From Bordetella genomosp. 8 (lineage in GTDB: Bacteria > Pseudomonadota > Gammaproteobacteria > Burkholderiales > Burkholderiaceae_B): a DNA stretch of 64,000 bases. The position numbers and the translations under genes were made by a program. The notes under the pieces were generated by a model, which searched no databases, was not told the DNA's origin, and saw only the letters and a program-made list of their open reading frames with translations. The stretch is from contig NZ_CP021108.1 in the NCBI RefSeq assembly GCF_002119685.1, positions 6,103,537 through 6,167,536 on the forward strand, read 5' to 3'. This document shows, one piece after another, positions 1 to 7,866 of the stretch (its first letter is position 1; each line of letters starts with the position of its first letter).

Positions 1-1
1 C

Positions 2-517
2 GTGAATGTGATGCGCAGTATTCCACTGGTCATGGTGATCCTGTGGGTCTTCCTCCTGATTCCACTTTTGATTGGCCGGCCCATAGGCGCGAACCTGTCT
101 GCCTTCCTTACCTACATCGCGTTCGAGGCTGCCTATTTCAGCGAGATCGTCCGTTCCGGCCTGCGGTCCGTGCCCCCAGGACAGATGAATGCGAGCAGTG
201 CGCTGGGCCTTACGTACCGACAGTCGATGGTGCTGATAATCCTGCCCCAGGCGCTGCGCAACATGCTGCCCGTCCTGTTGACCCAGGTCATCGTCCTCTT
301 CCAGGATACGTCGCTGGTTTATGCGATTGGCGCCTACGACCTGCTCAAGGGCTTCGAGACAATAGGCAAGGTATACGGCCGGCCCATCGAGGCCTATTCA
401 CTAGCAACAGCCGTTTATTTCGTCATCAGCTTGGGACTTTCCCGGGCGGCCAAGCGGCTTGGACGTCCCATCCCCGCAGCGCCACTGTCCGCGCCAAAGA
501 TGCAGGAGGCGACATGA
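2..517 (+). CDS. gltK: Polar amino acid ABC transporter permease (GltK-like), 5' truncated by window edge
   Basis: This is the C-terminal 171 residues of an inner-membrane permease of the glutamate/aspartate (HisM/GltK) family; the frame is open to the left edge, so the true start lies outside the window. The visible part has hydrophobic segments at about residues 6-25 and 80-105 and a final one at about 133-150. The cytoplasmic EAA loop that docks on the ATPase is clear ([20 protein letters not shown] followed by a GLT..Q motif and LPQALRN). Its stop codon overlaps the start of the ATPase gene by four bases (ATGA), so the two are translationally coupled. The substrate is inferred from the downstream GltI-like binding protein. 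Confidence 0.85.
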   Translation: MNVMRSIPLVMVILWVFLLIPLLIGRPIGANLSAFLTYIAFEAAYFSEIVRSGLRSVPPGQMNASSALGLTYRQSMVLIILPQALRNMLPVLLTQVIVLFQDTSLVYAIGAYDLLKGFETIGKVYGRPIEAYSLATAVYFVISLGLSRAAKRLGRPIPAAPLSAPKMQEAT

Positions 518-1251
518 TCGTCATCGACCAGATTTCCAAATGGTATGGCAGCACCCAAGTCCTGTCCGGATGCAGCATGCGCATCGACAAGGGAGACATC
601 GTGGTGATTTGCGGCCCCTCAGGCTCGGGGAAATCCACCTTGATCAAAACGGTCAATGGGCTTGAGCCCATCCAGGAGGGAAAGGTTTTTGTGGACGGTA
701 CGTCCATCCACGATGGCCGCGTCGATTTGCCCACGATCCGCGCGCGGGTAGGTATGGTCTTTCAGCACTTCGAATTGTTCCCTCATCTTTCGGTGATGGA
801 AAACCTGACCCTGGCGCAAGTCAAAGTCTTGCGCCGTAGTAAGTCAGAAGCGCGTGAACGGGCGCTGTGCTATCTGCGCAAAGTAGGGCTGGAACAACAT
901 CAGGACAGGTTTCCCGGTCAGCTGTCGGGTGGGCAACAGCAACGGGTCGCCATCGCACGCGCGCTGTGCATGGACCCAAAGGTCATGCTGTTCGACGAAC
1001 CGACATCGGCGCTCGACCCGGAGATGGTGGGCGAGGTGCTGGACGTCATGGCCACGCTGGCCCGCGACGGCATGACGATGATGATCGTTACACACGAGAT
1101 GGGATTCGCGCGCAAGGTCAGCAACCGCGTGATCTTCATGGACCTCGGCGGTCGCATCATCGAAGACTGCCCCACGGCGGCCTTCTTTGAGCACGGGCAC
1201 GCGCATCATGCGCGCTCTCGCGAATTCCTGGACAAAGTTCAACAACATTAA
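514..1251 (+). CDS. gltL: Polar amino acid ABC transporter ATP-binding protein (GltL-like)
   Basis: This 245-aa ATPase powers the adjacent permease. Walker A is [10 protein letters not shown] (residues about 33-42), the ABC signature is LSGGQQQR, Walker B is [12 protein letters not shown], and the switch histidine lies in IVTHEMGFA. The length is normal for the GlnQ/GltL class. I chose the ATG at 514 because CAGGAGG sits 5 bases upstream and because the protein then begins [12 protein letters not shown], as family members do; the same frame extends further upstream only through the permease gene. Together with the preceding permease and the following binding protein it makes an operon in the order permease-ATPase-receptor, instead of the usual gltI-J-K-L order. 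Confidence 0.93.
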   Translation: MIVIDQISKWYGSTQVLSGCSMRIDKGDIVVICGPSGSGKSTLIKTVNGLEPIQEGKVFVDGTSIHDGRVDLPTIRARVGMVFQHFELFPHLSVMENLTLAQVKVLRRSKSEARERALCYLRKVGLEQHQDRFPGQLSGGQQQRVAIARALCMDPKVMLFDEPTSALDPEMVGEVLDVMATLARDGMTMMIVTHEMGFARKVSNRVIFMDLGGRIIEDCPTAAFFEHGHAHHARSREFLDKVQQH

Positions 1252-1264
1252 GAGGGGTACACGG

Positions 1265-2152
1265 ATGCACGCAGGAAAACGAAAGGCGATTGCGGGCCTT
1301 GCCACCATGTTTTGCGCCACGCTGGCGCACGCTGGCACGCTGGAGAGAATACAGGACACGGGTCAGATCAACGTGGCGCATCGGGAATCCTCGGTGCCGT
1401 TCAGTTATCTCGACGGGCCTGGACGTCCGGCCGGTTTCTCCGTCGACATTTCGTTGATGATCGTGAATGCCATCAAGAAGGAACTCGGACGGCAGGATCT
1501 CAAGGTCAACTGGATCTCGGTGACGCCCCAGAATCGCACCTTGCTCTTGAACAACGGCACCATAGACCTGGAGTGTGAAGCAGCCACCAATAATTCGAAC
1601 CGTTGGAAGGATGTGAACTTCTCGGTCAATTACTTCTATACGGGAACGCGCCTGCTTGTGAAACGGGATGCTGGTATCAAGAACTACGCGGACCTGAAAG
1701 GTAAACGCGTCGCCACCACCGCCGGCAGTTCCAATCTGCTGATGCTGCGCAAGTACAACGCGGAGCAAGGCCTGGGCATGAAATTGGTCCCCGCGCGGGA
1801 TCATGCGGATGCCTTGCTGATGCTGGAGAGTGACCGTGTCGCGGCCTTCGCGATGGACGATGTCATCCTTTACGGGCTGAAGAGCACCATGCGTGATCCA
1901 ACCAAATACGATGTATTGGGTGATGACCTTCATGTCGAGCCGTATGCGTGCATGCTGCCCAAGGACGACCAGCGTCTGAAAACCCTGGTGGACAAAACCA
2001 TAGGCGGCGCCATGACTTCCGGCGCGTTCACGAAGCTATACGACAAATGGTTCCAGGCACCGATTCCCCCAAACCAGGCCGTTATCGGGATGCCGATGGG
2101 AGAGCAATTGCGAGCTAACGTGAGCGGCCTGAGCGACCAACCTTCATTTTGA
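1265..2152 (+). CDS. gltI: Periplasmic glutamate/aspartate-binding protein (GltI-like)
   Basis: A 295-aa class-3 periplasmic solute-binding protein. The signal peptide covers residues 1-24 with a probable cut after AHA. The mature part carries the GltI fingerprint HRESSVPFSYLDG, then QNRTLLLNNGTIDLECEA, GTRLLVKRDAG and ESDRVAAFAMDD, all close to the E. coli GltI sequence as I recall it. That resemblance is my main basis for calling the whole transporter a glutamate/aspartate system. The ATG at 1265 follows an AGAGGGG-type ribosome site. The gene is last in its operon and converges on the deacylase gene across a short hairpin. Confidence 0.9.
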   Translation: MHAGKRKAIAGLATMFCATLAHAGTLERIQDTGQINVAHRESSVPFSYLDGPGRPAGFSVDISLMIVNAIKKELGRQDLKVNWISVTPQNRTLLLNNGTIDLECEAATNNSNRWKDVNFSVNYFYTGTRLLVKRDAGIKNYADLKGKRVATTAGSSNLLMLRKYNAEQGLGMKLVPARDHADALLMLESDRVAAFAMDDVILYGLKSTMRDPTKYDVLGDDLHVEPYACMLPKDDQRLKTLVDKTIGGAMTSGAFTKLYDKWFQAPIPPNQAVIGMPMGEQLRANVSGLSDQPSF

Positions 2153-2157
2153 TTGCG

Positions 2158-2187
2158 ACCGGCCATGCGCACTTGCGAGTGGCCGGT
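2158..2187. terminator. Hairpin between convergent gltI-like and D-aminoacylase genes
   Basis: An 8-bp perfect inverted repeat (ACCGGCCA at 2158-2165 with TGGCCGGT at 2180-2187) around a 14-base loop sits in the 53-base gap between two convergent genes. There is no T-run on either side, so it may be a weak bidirectional terminator or only an RNA-stabilising stem. Confidence 0.45.
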
Positions 2188-2205
2188 GCGACGGAATAGC
2201 GGCTG

Positions 2206-3660
2206 TCATGCGTCGCCAGTGTGACGGCGAATGACTTTTCCGGCGCGGGCACCGGTCGCCGAGCCATTACGCCAGGAAATGGTTCCGTTGACCATCACCA
2301 TGTCGATGCCGGCAGCGGGCTGGATGGGATCGAGCCAAGTAGCGGTATCAGCCACGGTGGCAGGATCGAAAACCGTGATATCGGCAAACATACCAGGGGC
2401 GAGCAGGCCGCGGTCGGACAGGCCGAAATTCAGTGCTGTCAGCCCCGTCATCTTATGGACCGCGGTTTCCAGCGAAAACAAGCCCAGATCACGGCTGTAG
2501 TGCCCCAATACCCTTGGGAATGTGCCCCAAAGCCGCGGATGGGGAGCGATGTCGTGCGGCAGGCCGTCCGATCCGATCATGGTCTGTGGAAACGCCAGTA
2601 TTCTTTGCACGTCGCGCTCGTCCATCATGAAATAGATGGCGCCAGCGGGTTGCAGGGACTCCACGGCGTGCTCGATCGACCAACCCATGGTTTTGGCGAT
2701 GTCGTCCAGATCCCTGCCGACGAAATCGGGGTAGGGATCGGAGCGGGTAACAATGACCCGCGACGCGCGACGAATATTCGCAAGGCGGAGCATGGATGAC
2801 CCGGCGTTGTAGGGATAGCAGTCGAGGGAGACAGGTTGCCGTCTTATCGCCTGGGCAAGATAGCGCTGGGTTTCCTCCGAGCGGCCATGATTGGCACGGC
2901 CGGATAGCTTGTGGTGGGACACCACCAGCATCGCGTCGGCGGCGCGGCCAACGCAGCACGCTTCGTCTAGGGCGGGAATGATGTGCTCGCTTTCGTCGCG
3001 AATATGGCTGGCATAGACGGCGCCGTATCCGCGCGCGGCCGCAGCCAGGCGTTCGAGTTCGTCCTGCGTCGATTGTGCTGCTGGCGGATAATTCAGTCCC
3101 GTCGAAAAGCCGATGGCGCCACTCTCCAGGGCCTCTCGGAGCAAGGCCTTCATGGCCTCGATTTCGGGTTCGGTGGCGGCGCGGCCCACGGATGCCATGC
3201 AGGCCAATCGTAATGCGCTATGGCCTACCAGGCAGGCGGCATTCAGCGCCGGCGCGGTGGCGTCCACGGCATCCAGGTATGCGCCGAAGCTTCGATAGGA
3301 GAAATCCGCGGCCTCGCCCAGCAAGTCCATGGGCGCGGGAATGCACGATCCCACGGGTGCGATCCAGGGCGCCAGGCTCAGGCCGCAATTTCCAGTGACC
3401 ACCGTAGTAACCCCTTGGCTAAGTTTCGCCGGCATGCCGGGATCGCAAAGCAGGTACCTGTCGTCATGGGTGTGCGCGTCGATGAATCCCGGCGCCACTA
3501 CGCGCCCACTTACATCGATTTCAACCGCGGCCAAGCCGGCGCCAAAGTTTCCCAGGGCTGCTATGCGTTGTCCATGGATGGCGACATCCAGCACCATGCG
3601 CTGACCACCGCTTCCGTCGATGACGGTTCCATTGCGCAAGATTAGATCGTAGGTTGGCAT
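2206..3660 (-). CDS. N-acyl-D-amino-acid deacylase (D-aminoacylase family amidohydrolase)
   Basis: A 484-aa cytoplasmic metal-dependent amidohydrolase of the D-aminoacylase family, which cleaves N-acyl-D-amino acids to a carboxylate and the free D-amino acid. The N-terminal beta-sandwich strands (LILRNGTVIDGSG) lead into the zinc motif GFIDAHTHDD (H63, H65), and the bridging cysteine expected for this family is C92 in TGNCGLS. Histidines in the barrel (YASHIRDE, VSHHK) and the late aspartate in IGSDGLPHD complete the site. It is the last gene of the minus-strand LysR-led operon, 8 bases behind the Bug gene. The actual acyl chain and D-amino acid are unknown. Confidence 0.88.
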   Translation of the reverse strand: MPTYDLILRNGTVIDGSGGQRMVLDVAIHGQRIAALGNFGAGLAAVEIDVSGRVVAPGFIDAHTHDDRYLLCDPGMPAKLSQGVTTVVTGNCGLSLAPWIAPVGSCIPAPMDLLGEAADFSYRSFGAYLDAVDATAPALNAACLVGHSALRLACMASVGRAATEPEIEAMKALLREALESGAIGFSTGLNYPPAAQSTQDELERLAAAARGYGAVYASHIRDESEHIIPALDEACCVGRAADAMLVVSHHKLSGRANHGRSEETQRYLAQAIRRQPVSLDCYPYNAGSSMLRLANIRRASRVIVTRSDPYPDFVGRDLDDIAKTMGWSIEHAVESLQPAGAIYFMMDERDVQRILAFPQTMIGSDGLPHDIAPHPRLWGTFPRVLGHYSRDLGLFSLETAVHKMTGLTALNFGLSDRGLLAPGMFADITVFDPATVADTATWLDPIQPAAGIDMVMVNGTISWRNGSATGARAGKVIRRHTGDA

Positions 3661-3668
3661 GGCGGCTC

Positions 3669-4661
3669 CTAGTCGGCGGTAATGCCCGCGTCGCGGATAA
3701 TGCGGGCCCAGCGCGCGCGCTCGTCCTTGGCCCGGCTGAACAGGGCATCGGGACGATCGATCGTGGTTTCAAAGGACAGCGCGGCCAGGCGCTCTTTCAA
3801 TGCCGGCGACTGCAGCGCCTGGTTGACCTCGGCGTTGAGCTGTTCGACGATGGCAGCCGGGGTGCCCGCTGGCGCGACCAGGCCTGCCCAGGCCTCGGTC
3901 TTGAATCCCGCGACGCCGGCCTCCTGTATCGTGGGCAGTGCGGGATAGGCCGGCGACCGGCGGTCTCCCGTGACGCCCAGGGCCTTGACCGCACCTCTAT
4001 CGATCTGGGGCGCCATCGAAGTCAGGTTATCGAAGAGGATATCGATTCTGCCGCCGATCAAGTCCTGGGTTGCCTGCGCCGCGCCCTTGTAAGGTACATG
4101 CGTGATGTCGACACCGGCCAAGCGCTTGAGAAGTTCGATGCTCAGATGCCCAGTGCTGCCGTTGCCGGCTGACCCCGCGCTCAGGCGGCCAGGATGGCTT
4201 TTCGCATAGGCGATCAAGTCGCTCACATTGTTCATGGGCAGATCCTTGCGCACGACCAGGACGCTCTGCACCTTTCCCATCAGGGCGATCGGCGTGAGTT
4301 GTTTGTCGGCGTCATAGGGAAGTTTCGGATAAAGCGACTGGTTGATCGCCAACGTGACGACGTTCGCGTAGCCGATCGTATAACCGTCCGGCGTTGCATT
4401 GGTCACTTCCCGGGTACCGATCAATCCGCTGGCACCCGGCTTGTCATAGACGACGATGGCTTGCCCCATCGACTTCGACATTTCCGCGGTGATCAGGCGG
4501 CATAAGATATCGGCGGCGCTTCCCGCCGTGAAGGGAACAATGAGACTGATGGCGTGTGTCGGATAACCGGCGGCGAGGCTTATTCCCTGATATCCCATCA
4601 ATACAGGTAGCAGCGCGATGCCAATGCAATGTCGCAGCGTTGCGTTAATGAAGTTTGTCAT
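3669..4661 (-). CDS. Bug-family tripartite-type solute-binding receptor
   Basis: A 330-aa periplasmic receptor of the Bug (Bordetella uptake gene, TctC-like) family, which is greatly expanded in Bordetella. A hydrophobic N-terminal signal sequence is followed by YPTHAISLIVPFTAGSAAD, then VVYDKPGASGLIGT, HVPYKGAAQATQDLIGGRID and LPTIQEAGVAGF, the standard landmarks of the family. No TctA/TctB membrane partners are next to it, as is usual for orphan Bug genes. Placement between a SelA-fold enzyme and a D-aminoacylase suggests it binds an acylated amino acid or its carboxylate product; that is inference. Confidence 0.92.
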   Translation of the reverse strand: MTNFINATLRHCIGIALLPVLMGYQGISLAAGYPTHAISLIVPFTAGSAADILCRLITAEMSKSMGQAIVVYDKPGASGLIGTREVTNATPDGYTIGYANVVTLAINQSLYPKLPYDADKQLTPIALMGKVQSVLVVRKDLPMNNVSDLIAYAKSHPGRLSAGSAGNGSTGHLSIELLKRLAGVDITHVPYKGAAQATQDLIGGRIDILFDNLTSMAPQIDRGAVKALGVTGDRRSPAYPALPTIQEAGVAGFKTEAWAGLVAPAGTPAAIVEQLNAEVNQALQSPALKERLAALSFETTIDRPDALFSRAKDERARWARIIRDAGITAD

Positions 4662-4715
4662 GAAGATCCAGCGGGTTGAACCCGGCGATCCAGGCCAGGC
4701 GGTAGAGTGGGACGC

Positions 4716-5855
4716 TCAAGAAAGCGGGTTGCGGCCCGCCGTACGGACGCCGTATGAGGTCATGGCCCGTTTGACGGCGGCCAGCAAAATCGCCTCTTCC
4801 TTGCTGTCGACGTGCGTAAGTTCCAGCGTGACAATGCCATCGCCTATGCGGCTACGGCCCACGGCGATACGCGGATAGCCATCGCGCAAGCTGTCCGCCG
4901 CCGCCAGCGCCGCCTCGCGGACGCCAAAGTCCAGATGTAGCCGAGGAAAGGGGCCGTGATCGTCATCGGCCGACACCGTCGAGCGTCCTGCGAACAAAGA
5001 TCCCATCGCGTTGGCGAAACGCTGTGCTCGCTCAATGTTCTCACCGCGCTGGGCGCCCAGGCGCAGCCAGTCGCGCTGCTCCAGCGCGGCCCAGGCTCCG
5101 AACAAGGCCTCTTTGGTCGGCTTCATGGCACGCCCTATACCGGCAAGATGCGCCTGCGCTGCCGTGATGGCCAGGCTTGATCCCACGAGCAGGCCGCAGG
5201 TGGGACCGGCGAGGTATTTCTGCAGGCTGAAGATGGTGAGGTCCGCCTTCGACAGTTCGTCTGTCTGGTCGAGGCGCCAGTCCTGCGCCGCGGCATCGAC
5301 GATCAACCAAGCGTTTGCAGCCTTCGCATATCCAAAAAGCTGGTCGCGCGAGAGCCGCGCGGGTGTCAGCACCAGCGAAGAAGAGACGTAGACGATGGCA
5401 CGCAATTGGCCGCGGCGAACCAGTTCGTCCATGGTCGCAATACGGTGTTCCGCCGAACCGCTGAGGATCGCCACCTGGCTGCCGCTAAGCCGCAATGCCT
5501 GGGTCACGGGTTGGCCGTAGTTGACGCAATGCTCTTCCTGTATAGCGATTACTCGTGTGTCATTGGATACGGGGAGTGTGGCGACCGCGGCGGCGTCGTC
5601 CCTGGTCAGGGCGCCTGCCGCGGCCAGGGTCAATGCGCCGGCCGCGCAATGACAGAAAATGGCGGACTCCGTCTTGCAGACCGCCTTGACGCGGTCGGCC
5701 ACCACTCGGCTAAGTTCCGCGATGACGACGTGCCGCTGCAGACCGGAAGCGACGGCCTGGGCGACCTCTGGGCTGGACCGCGATACGCCGAATGGCGTGG
5801 GCGTGCCCCAGGCGTTGATGACCGGGGTCAATTGCTCTTCAAGTTTTTCTATCAT
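4716..5855 (-). CDS. SelA-fold PLP-dependent enzyme (seryl-tRNA selenium transferase / ammonia-lyase-like)
   Basis: A 379-aa fold-type I PLP enzyme of the SelA/DgaE-like family. It opens with the family signature PVINAWGTPTPFGVS, has a PLP-binding aspartate in LIVDAAAQDW (D187) and the Schiff-base lysine in FSLQKYLAGPTCG (K213). SelA itself is about 460 aa and sits with selB; neither applies here, so this is a metabolic paralogue, perhaps an eliminating lyase acting on a D-amino acid or amino-sugar acid. I start at the ATG at 5855 because the family motif then begins near residue 11; an in-frame ATG at 5909 would add 18 unrelated residues. It lies between the GNAT and Bug genes of one operon. 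Confidence 0.82.
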   Translation of the reverse strand: MIEKLEEQLTPVINAWGTPTPFGVSRSSPEVAQAVASGLQRHVVIAELSRVVADRVKAVCKTESAIFCHCAAGALTLAAAGALTRDDAAAVATLPVSNDTRVIAIQEEHCVNYGQPVTQALRLSGSQVAILSGSAEHRIATMDELVRRGQLRAIVYVSSSLVLTPARLSRDQLFGYAKAANAWLIVDAAAQDWRLDQTDELSKADLTIFSLQKYLAGPTCGLLVGSSLAITAAQAHLAGIGRAMKPTKEALFGAWAALEQRDWLRLGAQRGENIERAQRFANAMGSLFAGRSTVSADDDHGPFPRLHLDFGVREAALAAADSLRDGYPRIAVGRSRIGDGIVTLELTHVDSKEEAILLAAVKRAMTSYGVRTAGRNPLS

Positions 5856-5965
5856 TTGGCATTTCCATGGATTACCCAGTGTAGGAATGCCAAACTCGCC
5901 AGCCATCACTTGTCCGGATGGTCGCTATCCGGAAACGTGATGCCAGGCTCCCCGTATGGGCCTCG

Positions 5966-6427
5966 TCAGTCGAGCGCCAGCTTGTAACCCACATGCGAGG
6001 CAGAGAAGCCGAGTCGGTCGTAGAACCGGTGCGCGTCGGTGCGCTGCTTGTCGGTGGTCAGCTGGACCATACGGCAATTGGCTGCCCGGCACTTCTCTAT
6101 CGCCCACTCGATCATGGCTTCGCCCAGCCTTGCGCCGCGTCGCTCGGAGGCGATACGCACGGCTTCGATCTGGCCGCGCCACGCGCCGCCCCGAGACAGC
6201 CCAGGAATATAGGTCAGTTGCAAGGTGCCTATGATTTCTCCGTTGTCCTCGGCCACCACCAGCAATTGATTCGGATCCTGGGAGATTGCCTCAAATGCCG
6301 CCAAATAGGATGCGGACACGGTTTCTCCGGGCAACTCGCGCAATCTGCCCAGGGGATCATCGGCCAATAGCCTTATGATGGCGCCCAAATCGTCTCTGGT
6401 TGCGGGGCGGATGAGAGCCTGGCTCAT
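5966..6427 (-). CDS. GNAT family N-acetyltransferase
   Basis: A 153-aa single-domain acetyltransferase. The start IRPATRDDLGAIIRLL, the strand ENGEIIGTLQL-type segment (here DNGEIIGTLQLTYIPG), the acetyl-CoA loop SERRGARLGEAMIEW and the end HRFYDRLGFSASHVGYKL are classical. The substrate cannot be read from the sequence. It begins 13 bases after the LysR gene and precedes the SelA-fold gene, so an N-acetylation step in amino-acid catabolism or detoxification of a D-amino acid is plausible. Confidence 0.87.
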   Translation of the reverse strand: MSQALIRPATRDDLGAIIRLLADDPLGRLRELPGETVSASYLAAFEAISQDPNQLLVVAEDNGEIIGTLQLTYIPGLSRGGAWRGQIEAVRIASERRGARLGEAMIEWAIEKCRAANCRMVQLTTDKQRTDAHRFYDRLGFSASHVGYKLALD

Positions 6428-6440
6428 AATGCATATCCTT

Positions 6441-7364
6441 TCATGAATCGACGGTGCGTCTTTTGAGTGAAGCGGCCGTGGCTTTGGTGAAATAATCGAC
6501 GAAATCAGCCAGGATGGTTGATTGATGGCCGCCAGTTCGGGTCACCAGGACTGGATGCAGCCGGGGGAGCTGGTTCGCAAGAGGATGGAACTCGAATATC
6601 CCCGATTCGATTTCAGGCAGGAACACCGCTTTCGAAATGAATGTGAATCCGTGCCCCAGGTGCAACACGGCTCTGAGAATTTCCGTGGAGCCCAGTTCCT
6701 GAAAAACCGGCATCTCGGCGGTCAGCCCCTCATCCTGGAAAAGCTGGCGAACGGACGCCTCGTACAGTGCCCCTTTCTGCGTGGCATAAATAGGCATGCT
6801 GGCCAATTGGGCCATGACATCGGCATCGGATCGAGACAGCAGGCCGACCTTGAATACCCATCCCATTTCGTCCACGAAGCGGGAATGGACATGGAGTGCG
6901 GAATCAACAGCGACCGCGGCGATGACGGCGCAGTCTAGCTGCTCTTCCCGCACTAGCGCACGCAATTCGTCTGTGCTGCCCATCTTGACGGTGAGATGTA
7001 CGCCGCGATTGGCCGAAAGAAAACCGGCGATCAGGTCGGGCATCAGGTGCGCTGCCGCCGTATGATAGACGCCTACTCGCAGGGATGGCCGCGAAAATCC
7101 GGTGCTTGCCGCCTGGCGCTGAACCGCTTCGGCGATCTTCACGATTTGCTCGCAATAGGGAAGTAATACCTCGCCTGCCGCAGTCAATGCGACGCCGCGA
7201 CTATGCCGGGAGAAAAGCTGCGCACCGAGTTGTTCTTCCAGTTGCTTGATGCGCGCGGTGACGTTCGACTGAGTCGTCGACAACTTGATCGCGGCCTTCG
7301 AGAGACTTTTTGCGTGCGCCACCTGCATAAAGTATCGGGCGAGCTGAGTTTCCAACAAGGGCAT
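6441..7364 (-). CDS. LysR-family transcriptional regulator, first gene of the D-aminoacylase operon
   Basis: A roughly 307-aa regulator with an N-terminal winged helix-turn-helix (AKSLSKAAIKLSTTQSNVTA, then QLEEQLGAQLFSRH) and a C-terminal effector domain. It heads the minus-strand operon that continues through the GNAT, SelA-fold, Bug and D-aminoacylase genes, so it likely controls its own cluster. In-frame ATGs exist at 7364, 7394 and 7445; I prefer 7364 because the HTH then starts near residue 15 as usual. The 7394 start has GAAGAA directly before it and cannot be excluded. Confidence 0.88.
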   Translation of the reverse strand: MPLLETQLARYFMQVAHAKSLSKAAIKLSTTQSNVTARIKQLEEQLGAQLFSRHSRGVALTAAGEVLLPYCEQIVKIAEAVQRQAASTGFSRPSLRVGVYHTAAAHLMPDLIAGFLSANRGVHLTVKMGSTDELRALVREEQLDCAVIAAVAVDSALHVHSRFVDEMGWVFKVGLLSRSDADVMAQLASMPIYATQKGALYEASVRQLFQDEGLTAEMPVFQELGSTEILRAVLHLGHGFTFISKAVFLPEIESGIFEFHPLANQLPRLHPVLVTRTGGHQSTILADFVDYFTKATAASLKRRTVDS

Positions 7365-7866
7365 GACGGCGATCCAACGGTAGATGGATGACATTTCTTC
7401 ACGTTGGCAAGTATCCGGTTTGTCTTCATCGTTGTGAAGTGGCACCCGTGGTAGCTGCCTATGGAACGCTGGCCTTCACGCCGTACCGCTGAAACCGTGA
7501 TTTCACTTTTGGTGCACTTCGACCAACGGCGTACCGCTTTTCTTTGTCGCAGTGACGGCCTGCCCCCCAGGCCGCGAGCACGGAAAGCAAAAACTGGATG
7601 GCGATCGCGACGACGCCGGCGTCGTGCACGGACAGGCGGTGGTGATTCCTCGCACCACGGATCTCTGAGGCCGGCCGGAACTGATTCGCGAATAGCGCCT
7701 CGCTGATGCGCCGGCGGAATATTCCCACGCAGCTGGGGAAGGCTCTGCGCTGCGGGATGCGCGCTGCGCCGACAGACCCACGCGATAGGCCCACATAGAC
7801 TCGGCCTGTTCCCAGCAACCTTCCGCCGATTCTGGCGACGCGTATCGCCGGCTGGATGCGGGCGGC
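7365..7866. other. Gene-free stretch upstream of LysR operon and 570-aa gene
   Basis: About 500 bases between divergently oriented genes. It should hold both promoters. I see no convincing -35/-10 pair, but there is a perfect 10-bp palindrome (ATTCGCGAAT, 7684-7693). Reading frames through it on either strand are arginine- and serine-rich without family features, and I do not call them genes. Confidence 0.5.

Noticed and set aside
4716..5909. True SelA (selenocysteine synthase)
   Set aside because: Protein is about 80 residues short of SelA, lacks its N-terminal domain and has no selB or selD neighbour; only the fold family is shared.
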